Shown: piece by piece, positions 50,978 through 59,685 of the stretch
How positions within the stretch are numbered: position 1 is the first letter of the stretch
Layout: each line of letters begins with the position of its first letter
Position numbers and translations under genes: made by a program
Notes under the pieces: generated by a model
Told to the model about the DNA's origin: nothing
The model's database searches: none
What the model saw: only the letters and a program-made list of their open reading frames with translations
Assembly (NCBI GenBank): GCA_012656075.1
Contig: JAAKBF010000129.1
Coordinates: 147,701 to 211,700 of the forward strand
DNA: 64,000 nt
Direction of reading: 5' to 3'
Origin: Phytophthora hibernalis
Taxonomy: Eukaryota > Oomycota > Peronosporomycetes > Peronosporales > Peronosporaceae

Positions 50978-51646
50978 GGGTTAACGACAAAACAACCCAT
51001 ACGACACAAAATCGCACACTGCGCACTCACAAACCAACAACGTAACACACCACGCCTACACGCCTACACACCACCCGACACCCTCCCGCGCCACACACGC
51101 ACCCCAGCCATCACTCAACAAGCACACGCAAGGCCGTACGCACGCCAAATCCAGCCGAGCACCGCCACTGCTTCCACTGCTTCTCCACGGCAACTTTCAA
51201 CCCTCCTGGACACTCATCGCCCCTCTTCTACTCGCCAGCTACACAACGCAGACCCTCGACCCGCCAAACGCACCAACAAAGGCAGATCATACCCCCAAAG
51301 TTCCGTCCATCCGGGCCGGATCGAGCCCCGCCTCGGCCCGATTTGTTTATGCCTGAGCACCACGCACTCGCCCACGCGCCGCTTGCTTGTGTGCCGATAC
51401 GCTCAGAGGCCCAGCCACTTGGACAGCTATCAATCCTAGCTGTTTGTCCACTGACCAAGTTGGGGACCCGGCGGTGGCGCTACTGTGTCTGTGCCGCGCG
51501 TGCTAGCGTTGAAGTCGACTGTTTGACCGCCTCTATTGTGCAAGGCGGTAGCGGGCAGTCCGAGGAGCAGCCTCCGAGGTTAAACGATGCACGAACGCGT
51601 GTGCTAGATGCTGTGATGCTCGCTTGCGGCGTGCAGCAAAAGGATA

Positions 51647-51728
51647 TGTCAGCTGTGGGATTTGAACACACGCGTTCGAAAACATTACGACCTGAACGTA
51701 ACCCCTTAGACCACTCGGGCAAACTGAC
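51647..51728 (-). tRNA. tRNA-Leu(CAG), unit 41, T-stem mismatch form
   Basis: Same U-C mismatch as unit 10; last tRNA of the array. Confidence 0.6.
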
Positions 51729-52154
51729 GGGTTAACGACAAAACAACCCATACGACACAAAATCGCACACTGCGCACTCACAAACCAACAACGTAACACA
51801 CCACGCCTACACGCCTACACACCACCCGACACCCTCCCGCGCCACACACGCACCCCAGCCATCACTCAACAAGCACACGCAAGGCCGTACGCACGCCAAA
51901 TCCAGCCGAGCACCGCCACTGCTTCCACTGCTTCTCCACGGCAACTTTCAACCCTCCTGGACACTCATCGCCCCTCTTCTACTCGCCAGCTACACAACGC
52001 AGACCCTCGACCCGCCAAACGCACCAACAAAGGCAGATCATACCCCCAAAGTTCCGTCCATCCGGGCCGGATCGAGCCCCGCCTCGGCCCGATTTGTTTT
52101 GCCCTGAGCACGGACATAGGAAGTCGGTATTATAATAGTTTAGAGTCTAATAAA

Positions 52155-52436
52155 AGCCGCGACTTCGCACGGAATAGCTCTGGATTTAACTTTGAGCTCA
52201 ACAAATTCAGTTTCAGAGTGAGTGTTTATAGAAAAATGGAATTCGTCGTGCAAATTCACTTCATATTCATGTACGCCATTTTTGGATTGTATTGATTAGG
52301 AGATACTGATTGGCAAAATGAAGGCGAAAAATAAGCTGTACTTCAAAGTATTTGCAAGATGTTGGTTGAAGAAATCTTGAAGGAATCCTAAATTCGTCGA
52401 TCTAGCATCACTTCGCTTCTAATTAAACGATTGCTA
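52155..52436. repeat. Dispersed repeat, right copy
   Basis: About 282 bp, same orientation as and related to 14763-15009 (shared start AGCCGCGACTTCGCACGGAA and shared end CACTTCGCTTCTAATTAA). It begins 43 bp after the array edge. Confidence 0.75.
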
Positions 52437-52803
52437 CTTGTAACTATGACAAGCATGCCTGCGTATTTACTCAAACGAAACCCCTCCCAATGCGTGTAGC
52501 TTTCTCACCGTGTGTATCCATAGGCCACCGGGCGTAGAAATTTCCCTAAATTTTGTTGGCCAAGATAGCTACAGGACTAGCTGCAGGAAATGTTACACGA
52601 ATAAGTTTCCGTGACTAGTCTTGCATGAAAGTGAAAGGATAAGTCGTCAATTCAACGACGCAGGCATATTCTTACTATACCGGTACCTACACTGTATGAA
52701 TGCCGGGCAACAACCAAAAACAAAATATTTACTGGGCACGCGCTTCAATATATTCCAAACGAATGGGACTATCTACAACCACTGTAGTGTGCTCGGTATT
52801 ATA
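52437..52803. other. AT-rich DNA without a gene
   Basis: Only a 71-codon ORF without motifs. The string ACTGTAGTGTG at 52781-52791 recurs at 53154-53164, at the outer end of the neighbouring inverted-repeat elements. Confidence 0.4.
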
Positions 52804-52973
52804 GTACAGAGTTCCCCGGCAAAGGGAGAAAGGTGATTCCAATAAATTCTTCCAGGTTATAAAAGATTTGCAAACGGATTTGTATCGCGTAGAGCGAGGC
52901 TTTGGTACAAATGTACTAATTTTGCAAGGTAAATAACTGATTACGGTTCTCCCTTTGCCGGGAAACTCTGTAC
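52804..52973. mobile_element. MITE-like element 1
   Basis: A 170-bp non-coding element bounded by 27-bp terminal inverted repeats at 52804-52830 and 52947-52973. Each starts GTACAGAGTT and contains CCCGGCAAAGGGAGAA, with one mismatch between them. No transposase ORF. No clear target-site duplication. Confidence 0.7.
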
Positions 52974-53158
52974 AGTAATCTGCGTGAAAAAGCAACGGGT
53001 GTACAGCTTATATCCTGCAAAATGTTAAATAATGCCAGACGAGGAGGAGATGGGTGAGGTACTAAATATTAGGTTGCTCGTCTTTGCTCTTTACGCACTC
53101 CTTATACACCCTGTCAACCCATATATATCAGGCGTTGAGTTTTCACGCAGATTACTGT
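52972..53158. mobile_element. MITE-like element 2, abutting element 1
   Basis: A perfect 19-bp inverted repeat, ACAGTAATCTGCGTGAAAA at 52972-52990 and its complement at 53140-53158, encloses about 150 bp of AT-rich DNA. Its left end overlaps the right end of element 1 by two bases, so one may have inserted next to or inside the other. Confidence 0.6.
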
Positions 53159-53912
53159 AGTGTGTTACTCGAAGAAAAATATCCAAAATGTTGCTCGAAC
53201 AGTCTGGATAAATCATCAACTGCAGGTATTAATAAAATACGATTATAAGTGATATCATATCATAGAGGTGTTTTGTCCTAATCTTCTGCGGATGGGTCAA
53301 CCGCCACAAATAAAATAATAATAATCGATCCGGCTATCAAATATATCAGGGTTTAAAGCTTATTTGCTGAAGTTTCCAAATCGTATTAACTGTTACGAAA
53401 GGTATCAGAAATGCAAGGATTCAGACTTCGTTGCAATCCTGGTAGACTCTGGATATAAAAGATATCCAGAGAACTTTAGACTAAGCGACATCAATGTACA
53501 TCACTGAAAACGAAAACAAAAGTATTCGCCTCCGTTCTCGGGTGGTGCTCACCAATCCGGACAACATAGATCAAGTGAACCGGCTTATAAGTCTTACAAT
53601 TCGCATGCTTAAAATAAATAAGGATGATTTTTAGGTGGGGTGCAAACCGAAAACCCCTCGAATTAATCCCGGTTGGGCTGCTGCTTCTACGAAGCACTAT
53701 TAATACCAGGAAAATGTCGTTCGTATATTGCCGACACTGTATGTTTTTTGCGGTCTTAAACATGACATTTATTGAATACCGAATAAAAACGTACACTTCC
53801 CGTTATTTTTCTTCGAAGTGCGACTTTGTACATGTATTATAGTTTAAAATAAGTTACAGTACAAACCTCCTTGACCACCGGAATTTCGTCTAAGTACGAT
53901 CCATTTCCACCC
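53159..53912. other. AT-rich intergenic DNA
   Basis: No supported gene. A perfect 10-bp hairpin lies at 53447-53471 (CTCTGGATAT / ATATCCAGAG, five-base loop). Confidence 0.4.
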
Positions 53913-53929
53913 GCTCATTTGACATTTGC
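53913..53929 (+). promoter_or_regulatory. Oomycete core promoter (Inr plus FPR-like box)
   Basis: GCTCATTTGACATTTGC closely matches the published oomycete 16-19 base core promoter, with GCTCATT initiator and an ATTTNC flanking box. The initiator adenine is 26 bases before the ATG at 53942, giving a short 5' leader. Confidence 0.7.
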
Positions 53930-53941
53930 AAAACTGTGTCA

Positions 53942-54574
53942 ATGGGAGCGGCCGCCAGCAAGACTTCGTCCGCCGTGGCGCTGTCCCGCGTGATCCGCAC
54001 TAACGTATCTCTGGAGCAGCTGGTGGCGCTGTCCCGCGGTGGCACAGCGTCGAATCTGCCGTCTCAGCCGTCAGGTTTGGCGGTAGAAACCTCTTCGACG
54101 CCCGTGGACGCGCATGGCTCCGAGGTGGAGCTCATGGAGATGCAGCAGCAGTTGTTACAGGACGTACAGAAGATCGAGGAATTTGACCGCGTCAAGTTCC
54201 TTGAGGAGAGCACGCGCGCTTTCGAGGCCACCGCCAGCAGCCACCGCCCCAGGTCCTCGCAGCCAATTCGGCTGCCTACGGACAAGACGAGCGCCGCGTC
54301 CTCCACGGGCGTGGGCGGCGCCGACGAGCAGCAAGTGCGTGGCCGACTCACGACAAGGGATCTGCGCACACTGCTCCGGCTCCACTACGAGCAGCCCCAG
54401 AGCTGGACGCCCGAGGTGCTGGCCGACAAGTTCGGACTGGACGCCCACACCATGCGCTGCATCCTCGACAGCGTGGGTCCGCCCAATGTTCTGCCGCCCA
54501 GAGGCAGCTCCGAACACCCCATGGGCGTATGGTTCGACGCCCCCGGCTCGCTAAACCAGCAGCAGATTCCCTAA
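53942..54574 (+). CDS. NDUFAF4-like mitochondrial complex I assembly factor
   Basis: 210 residues. The first ATG gives MGAAASKTSS, a strong N-myristoylation signal (Gly2, Ser6, Lys7). The N-terminal half is Ser/Ala-rich with a helical EVELMEMQQQLLQDVQKIEEFDRVKF segment in pieces. The C-terminal half has a helix-turn-helix-like RDLRTLLRLHYEQPQSWTPE followed by LADKFGLDAHTMRCIL, then a PP-rich NVLPPRG stretch. This order (myristoylated Gly, then a TPE-x-LA..F.L domain ending in PP) is that of the UPF0240/NDUFAF4 family, which helps assemble respiratory complex I in mitochondria. Identification is from motif pattern, without a search. RRN3 follows 160 bp downstream on the same strand. Confidence 0.55.
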   Translation: MGAAASKTSSAVALSRVIRTNVSLEQLVALSRGGTASNLPSQPSGLAVETSSTPVDAHGSEVELMEMQQQLLQDVQKIEEFDRVKFLEESTRAFEATASSHRPRSSQPIRLPTDKTSAASSTGVGGADEQQVRGRLTTRDLRTLLRLHYEQPQSWTPEVLADKFGLDAHTMRCILDSVGPPNVLPPRGSSEHPMGVWFDAPGSLNQQQIP

Positions 54575-54717
54575 TCGTAAATCCTACTTCAGTAATATGC
54601 TACACAACATGCCTTTCAAGCCGTATCCGGATACCGAAGACGGCACTTGACTATATTCTGTCTCGAAAGTTGAATTTCTAACTGGTAACGTTTCTGTCCG
54701 GGCCAGTCGTTTCTCGA

Positions 54718-54724
54718 CCACTTC
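54718..54724 (+). promoter_or_regulatory. Candidate initiator for RRN3
   Basis: CCACTTC fits the oomycete initiator YCAYTYY and lies 11 bases before the ATG at 54735. No flanking box is obvious. Confidence 0.35.
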
Positions 54725-54734
54725 CGACTTAGAA

Positions 54735-57103
54735 ATGGCTGGAAGCAGCGCGACGGCGGCCTCTCCGTCCGAGCAGGAGGTGGCCAGCATGCAGCACTTC
54801 ATCGAGAACGCGCTGGACCTGCTCATCAAGGTGAAACTCTCTTCTCCACCCTTAACCCCCCTTAAAGTCTCACCAATTTCTACTTCCGTAGGGTAATGCC
54901 AAGAGTTACGACTATCTGTTGCAGCAGCTCACACTGGTGCCCACGCCCATAGCCACGAGACGCAAAATCTTCCGCGCGTTGCCGCGCTGCATCTCGGCCA
55001 TGGCGTGCGAGCCCAGAGCTTACCGCGCACTGCTGGACGTGCTCTTCAAGTTCGACATGTTGGCTAGTGGAGACCCGCTCGAGGTGGCCGACTACACGAG
55101 CTTCGTGGTGCACCTCGTGTCATCCAATACGGTCTACGTGGTGCCCACAATGCACATGCTGGTGCGTAATCTACGCCGTCCGCAGCTGAAGGAGCTGCCG
55201 CCGGATCTCAGGGCCCAAGTACAGGTTCGGGAGACCCAGAAACCCGTCAACACGGGTGCAATTGCCATCGGAGGCTCTTTTGCAGCTGGCGTCGCTGCAG
55301 TGTCCACGCCCGTGGTGGAAGATAAAGGACCGAGTCTGGACGACCGCATCCAGGCGCGCTTTGAGGCGGCGCATGCTACGCTGGAGCGCGTGTTGACGCT
55401 CGTGCCGACTGCGACGAACGTCCTGTTCCCGATCTTGTGCGAGCACTTCCCGCACAAGCGATTGGATGCTCCTACCCAAGTGGCGTATCTGCGCAATGTG
55501 CTGCGCGTGACTGGATACGTGGGCGGACTGCGCGAACGCGTGCTGGGACTTGTGATTGATCAGCTTGTGGCTATCGACGTGGAGATTAAGTTGGATGAGA
55601 GTGAAGAGGACGTTTTCACGATGGATGACTTCTTGGATGATGATATGCTACCGCCGGACGATGCATCGCGCCAAGTGGACGAGATGGCTGACAAGCTGGA
55701 CCAGATGATGCTCGTCATGTTTGAACACATTGAGAGCTCAGCTGGGTCGTCACCCGTATCGGCTGAGACGACGGCCTGCACTGAGACTAGCAGCGACGAA
55801 AAGATGTAAACGTGCGTCAGGCGGCATTGATCTTCAAGCACCTGCTGAAGGTTTTCGAGCACTCCATCTTGAACACACATCGCTCCAAGTACCCGCAGTT
55901 CTTGCTGTTCTACGTGTGCCGGATGGACCCACAATTCCAGGACGTGCTCATCTCGCAGCTGCTGGCTACATCGCTAGACCCTCACACACCGCCTACTACG
56001 CGCCAAAGCTGTGGTGCCTACCTGGCCAGCTTCCTCGCTCGAGCGAAGTACATTTCCGTGGCCTATCTTCAGAAGGCTCTGTATCACTTGTTAAAGTGGT
56101 TGCATGATCAGATGGATATCTACGACGCGGTACACCAGGAACAAATGGACCAAGACGCGGTTAGGAATGGCGAAAGTGCTGCGGACAGGGAAGAACGCCT
56201 ACTGGAGGAGAGCTTGAAAAGGAGACCGTTGAACGCAGTTTCCAGGAGAGCATCTATATTTCCACGCTGCAGACAGTCTGCTACCTGGTGTGCTTCCGTG
56301 GATTGGAGATTGCCACCAACGATGACGGCGCTGGTTACGAATTTTTGCGTAGTCTCGGCTGGGAGCGACTACTGGTATCGGGTGCCGGCTACTGTCCTTT
56401 GGCGTACTGCCAGCAAACGGTGGCCACGGAGTTTCTGAATCTGGTCGAGGCCTTCGACTTGGTCTCGGAGGAGTGCCTCGAACGTGTGGACCAGGCTATT
56501 GGCACAGTCTCTGCGTTGAGTATCAAATCTGCCAAGTCGATGGAGCGATCGAAGAAGCCAACGGCAGGGTCGGCACCCGCTGCCACGCTGCTCGGCCAAC
56601 GCCAGCCGCTTGAAACCTTCTTCCCGTTCGACCCATACCTCCTGCGTCGTTCTTTCCGCTACATCGGTCCGTTGTACCTGTACTGGAAGCACGCAGACCC
56701 GACCTCGAGTGAAAACTGCGAACTGCTGGAGTCTGTCAAGTCCACCATTCGCCAGATGCAGGAGGATGCTGAAGACGAGGAGGACGATGTCAGTGAAGAG
56801 GAAGAAGACCTGATAGACGAAGACGTGAGCATGGCCGGTAGCGCGCCGGCTTCGTACCGCGCTGACAGCTATATGGGCAGCCTGAGCCGATCCCACATGT
56901 CAGTTGGCTCATCCTACGACGGCGAAGGATTTGGCGACGAAGATCGTGCACCGGTAAAACGGACGCTGCCGTCACGCACCATGTTCGACCCATCCCCAGC
57001 TTTGTCAGCTAGTTCACCTCCGTCGCGACTTCCTCCTCTAGGCTCTGCAGATGCTTTCACACTTGGCGGCTTTGATGATGAGAACGAGGACGAAGGATTC
57101 TAG
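54735..57103 (+). CDS. RRN3: RRN3, RNA polymerase I-specific initiation factor
   Basis: RRN3/TIF-IA binds RNA polymerase I and recruits it to rDNA promoters in the nucleolus. Exon 1 is 54735-54830 (32 codons). The intron is 54831-54891 (GTGAAA...CCGTAG, 61 bp). Exon 2 gives most of about 769 residues. Diagnostic stretches are KSYDYLLQQL near the start of exon 2, LVPTATNVLFPILCEHFPHKR, YLRNVLRVTGYVGGLRERVL, and RQSCGAYLASFLARAKYISV, all typical of the HEAT-repeat fold of RRN3. An acidic patch DAEDEEDDVSEEEEDLIDED and a Ser-rich tail finish it. The frame changes by one base at the A-run 55799-55802 and near 56205-56216. Both are compensable by one base, and RRN3 is normally essential, so sequence error is likely. 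Confidence 0.85.
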
Positions 57104-57381
57104 GGAAAACAATAAACTAATGAACGTGGTACGAATGCAAGAGCTCGAGTTAAGCTAAGTTTATGCCAAGAAGGAAGGGCAAAGTCAGTGATTGCAATAA
57201 GCTATTCAGCCGCACGAGGGCGATGATTATACATAAGTAAAGTGAGGCGAAACAAGTTGCAGCAACAAGGCCACAGCTACCCAATCTCCAAGCCACTATC
57301 TCCAGCATCGAAACAGTCTTGCTCACAGCGCGCTAAAGAAGCCTGCCGTCATGGCGTAGGGTGTCACCATATTTCAGCGCT
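57104..57381. other. Convergent intergenic gap
   Basis: 278 bp between the stops of RRN3 (plus) and the FN3/coiled-coil gene (minus). No feature seen beyond expected 3' ends. Confidence 0.5.
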
Positions 57382-58669
57382 CTACCGTCGGTTCAGCTGC
57401 GCGCGGAGTTGCTCGTTCTCATCCTCAAGACGCACGAGTTTGGGAACAACCTCCGAGTCCACTTCCTCAATCTGGTTCTTCAGGTGGTGGTTCTCCTCAC
57501 GCAGCCGCGAGACCTCTTCCCGGAGGTACGTGTTGATGTCAAGCTGCTGCTCCAGCGACGTCTTGGCCTCCAGCAGAGCGTCTTCCACCTCCAGCTGCTT
57601 CACGTGCGCCAGATCCGCTTGCTCCTGCACCATGCGGTTGCAGTCGGCCATGATCCTCTCCACCTCCTCCTCCTTCTGGGCGATCTCGCTCTTCTTGTCT
57701 TCCAGCGAGGCTTCATAGTTCGCGATCTGTTCATGACTCGAGTTCACCTGCTCTTGGTGCTTCTGCAGGGCCTCTTCGTTCTTCTCCAGCTGCGCGCGCA
57801 GCGTCTGCATCTCCAGCTCGTACTCCACCTGTCCCTGCTGCTGACTCTGCGCGGTTCGCAGCGTCTCCTGCTCGTTCAGTAGCTCGGTGATCATCTGCTC
57901 GTCCGCAGCGCGCTGACTCTTGATAGTCCGCAGCGCCGACGTCTGCGAGCTCAGTTCCTGCTGCAGCTTGACGAGTCTCGTGTCGATGACGCGGCGGCTG
58001 GCCAGCATGTCCTCGTGCTGCTGCACCTGCTTTGTCCTGCTCGCGCGCCGCTTTACGCTCGTCCAGCAGGCCCGTGAGCTTGCAGATCTGGCCCTGCAGG
58101 AGGCTCTTCTGCTCGCGCTCGAGCTTGAGCGCGTGCTCGAAGACGGTACCTGAGCGCTTGGCATCTTCCTCCTCCGTGAACGTGCGCACATTGGGCGTGA
58201 GCGGCGACCACTCGCCGCATTGTCGCGCAGCCTCGTGCACCACGCGCACCCGGAACACGTACGTCTACCAGTATACAGTGTATACAAGTGTATACACATT
58301 TAGTGAATAAGAAAAAACTTCAAATAAGAAACCCATTTCTAAAATGGGTTGACAGCGCGCTGTAAAGTACCGTGTTGGGTGTGAGGCCCTTGACAGGAAA
58401 CATTTTGCCCGTGAAGAGCACGGACTCGTTCCACGAGTAGTACACGTAGCCGTGCTCGCTGTGGCTCTGTAAAATTATCAAGAAATAATTGTAAAATAGT
58501 GGAAACAAATAAGATAAAGTGGAGGAAACCCGACCGCCTGCAGCTTGTACTGCGACTCTCCGTCCGCATGCGGCGGCTTCTCCACGCGCAGCGAGATGGA
58601 CTGGTCCGTCTTGGACACGACCTCGGGCGCGGGAAGCGTCGGCAGCTCTGGCATCAAAGTGAACTGCAT
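57382..58669 (-). CDS. Fibronectin type III and coiled-coil protein
   Basis: Three exons: 58669-58535 (45 codons from ATG), 58466-58371 (32 codons), 58264-57382. Introns are 68 bp (58467-58534) and 106 bp (58265-58370). The two splice joints together build one FN3 domain of about 100 residues: LPAPEVVSKTDQSISLRVEKP, then GYVYYSWNESVLF, then VKGLTPNT-TYVFRVRVVHEA and CGEWSP. The LTPNT-TYVFRVRV junction is textbook FN3 and supports the splicing. About 280 residues of heptad-rich coiled coil follow to the end (EEEVERIMADCNRMVQEQ, REEVSRLREENHHL). A one-base frame change lies near 58031, between DERKAAREQDK and QVQQHEDMLA. No signal peptide, so probably intracellular, perhaps cytoskeletal. The second intron carries GTATACA repeats near 58270-58303. 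Confidence 0.75.
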
Positions 58670-58877
58670 GGCGATTGCTTCTTCCTTCTCGCTTTGACTT
58701 TCGCAGACTGACCCGACTTCAAGCAACTGACAAGCAACTGACGAGCAACTTTAGCGCAACATAACAAGTTCTTGGAGATTGATCGACATGGCTACCTTTA
58801 ACTTCACCAGACAGCTCGTCAATTTTCATGTGCATTAGGGGCATCTTATCATCACTCTGCCTTCCTTCCATGTTGAT
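58670..58877. other. Short upstream region of FN3/coiled-coil gene
   Basis: 208 bp. Contains three near-tandem copies of AGCAACTGAC-like sequence around 58723-58752. No gene. Confidence 0.45.
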
Positions 58878-59536
58878 TTACCAGCGCATGACGCGACTCT
58901 GAGCGGGCAGGTCCCAGACGAAGGGGCGGCCGGGCGTGGGCGGCAGGTTCTTGGCCTCCATCTCGTCGATGATCTCCTGCTCGGCGTCGCCCTCCCACTC
59001 GAAGCGCACGTTGTGCGTGGACGCGTGCTGCAGGATGAGCTTGTCGCGGGCCTCGTGGGTCGTGGACATGGCCGAGCGCGTGCCCGTGGGGTCGTAGCGC
59101 AGCACGGCCGGGTTCTTGTTGCCGGGCGAGCCGCGCTTGGCGTCGGCCGGCAGCTCGGCGCGCTTCTGAACGGGGATGGACGGGTGCACGCCCACGTCGG
59201 TCGGGTAGGGAAGCGGCGGATGTCGCGCGTGTAGTAGCTCGTGTTGTAGACGCTGTCCTTGGAGTCGCTGGAGGGCACGAACACTCCTTCCGCCTGCTTG
59301 TCGGGCGACGGGTAGCGGAATCCCTGCGACAGGGCGGGCGACTGGTTCACCTGCTTGGTGCCTGTAGCCTCCGTGAACACGAGCATCTTGCGAAGCTGTC
59401 AATAGAAATAGAAACAGTTAGAAACGGAGGGATGTAGAGAGCGACCTGGGGTCTTCACCTTGTTACGCAGCTCCGCAGGCAGCAGCTTCTGGTACTCGAA
59501 CTTGACGAAGGGCTTCCACGCCTCCTTGCCGCTCAT
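58878..59536 (-). CDS. Conserved-looking protein of unknown function
   Basis: Exon 1 is 59536-59459 (26 codons, MSGKEAWKPFVKFEYQ...). The intron is 59396-59458 (63 bp, GTGAAG...TGACAG). Exon 2 runs to the stop at 58878. About 199 residues, soluble, Pro- and Asp-rich, with FTEATGTKQVNQSPAL, SYYTRDIRR, HPSIPVQKRAELP and an acidic WEGDAEQEIIDEMEAKN near the end. A one-base frame change at the C-run opposite 59208-59210 separates DIRRFP from YPTDVGVHPS; one extra C would join them. I do not recognise the family. The start is 149 bp from the divergent calpain start. Confidence 0.65.
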
Positions 59537-59565
59537 GATTCCTCTGTCTCTGTCCTGCACCCTCG

Positions 59566-59572
59566 GAAATGG
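59566..59572 (-). promoter_or_regulatory. Candidate initiator for the gene at 58878-59536
   Basis: CCATTTC on the minus strand fits YCAYTYY and would give a 5' leader of about 34 bases. Confidence 0.35.
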
Positions 59573-59673
59573 CCCTCCAGCCGCACAATTACGTGTGTAG
59601 GGCACACCATACTACGTACACCACACCTATTTACTTGAATTACGTTCACCACAAAACAAAACTGTAAAGACCA

Positions 59674-59680
59674 TCATTCC
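59674..59680 (+). promoter_or_regulatory. Candidate initiator for calpain-7-like gene
   Basis: TCATTCC fits YCAYTYY, 5 bases before the ATG at 59686. The implied leader is very short, so transcription may start further upstream. Confidence 0.3.
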
Positions 59681-59685
59681 TCGAA

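Larger units (their letters stand above)
21520..52111 (-). repeat. Tandem array, 41 units each with tRNA-Leu(CAG)
   Basis: Head-to-tail units of 746-752 bp, counted by the recurring CCCTGAGCACCACGC anchor at 21560, 22309, 23055, 23805, 24556 and onward to 51351. One unit (26809-27320) is only 512 bp. A stub of the next unit ends at 52111, where unrelated DNA begins abruptly. Outside the tRNA gene the unit has no recognised gene. The spacer is C-rich on the plus strand (ACACGCCTACACACC). The long ORFs that recur in each unit cross the tRNA gene and change length with tRNA indels, so they are not coding. Units differ by only a few substitutions or short indels, which indicates active homogenisation. 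Confidence 0.97.

Noticed and set aside
21560..51735. Conserved ORFs of 100-130 codons (plus) and 80-105 codons (minus) repeated in every array unit
   Set aside because: They run through the tRNA gene, change their ends with one- and two-base tRNA indels, have no motifs, and are conserved only because the DNA is tandemly duplicated.
21520..52111. Array as a CRISPR or centromeric satellite
   Set aside because: Units are about 750 bp with no short repeat-spacer pattern, and each contains a structured tRNA gene. Centromere function cannot be judged from sequence alone.
21520..52111. A 5S rRNA, U6 or spliced-leader gene hidden in the array spacer
   Set aside because: I looked for their recognisable conserved blocks on both strands of the unit and saw none.
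59013..59234. Plus-strand ORF opposite the unknown gene at 58878-59536
   Set aside because: Arg/Gly/Val-rich antisense shadow in GC-rich coding sequence.
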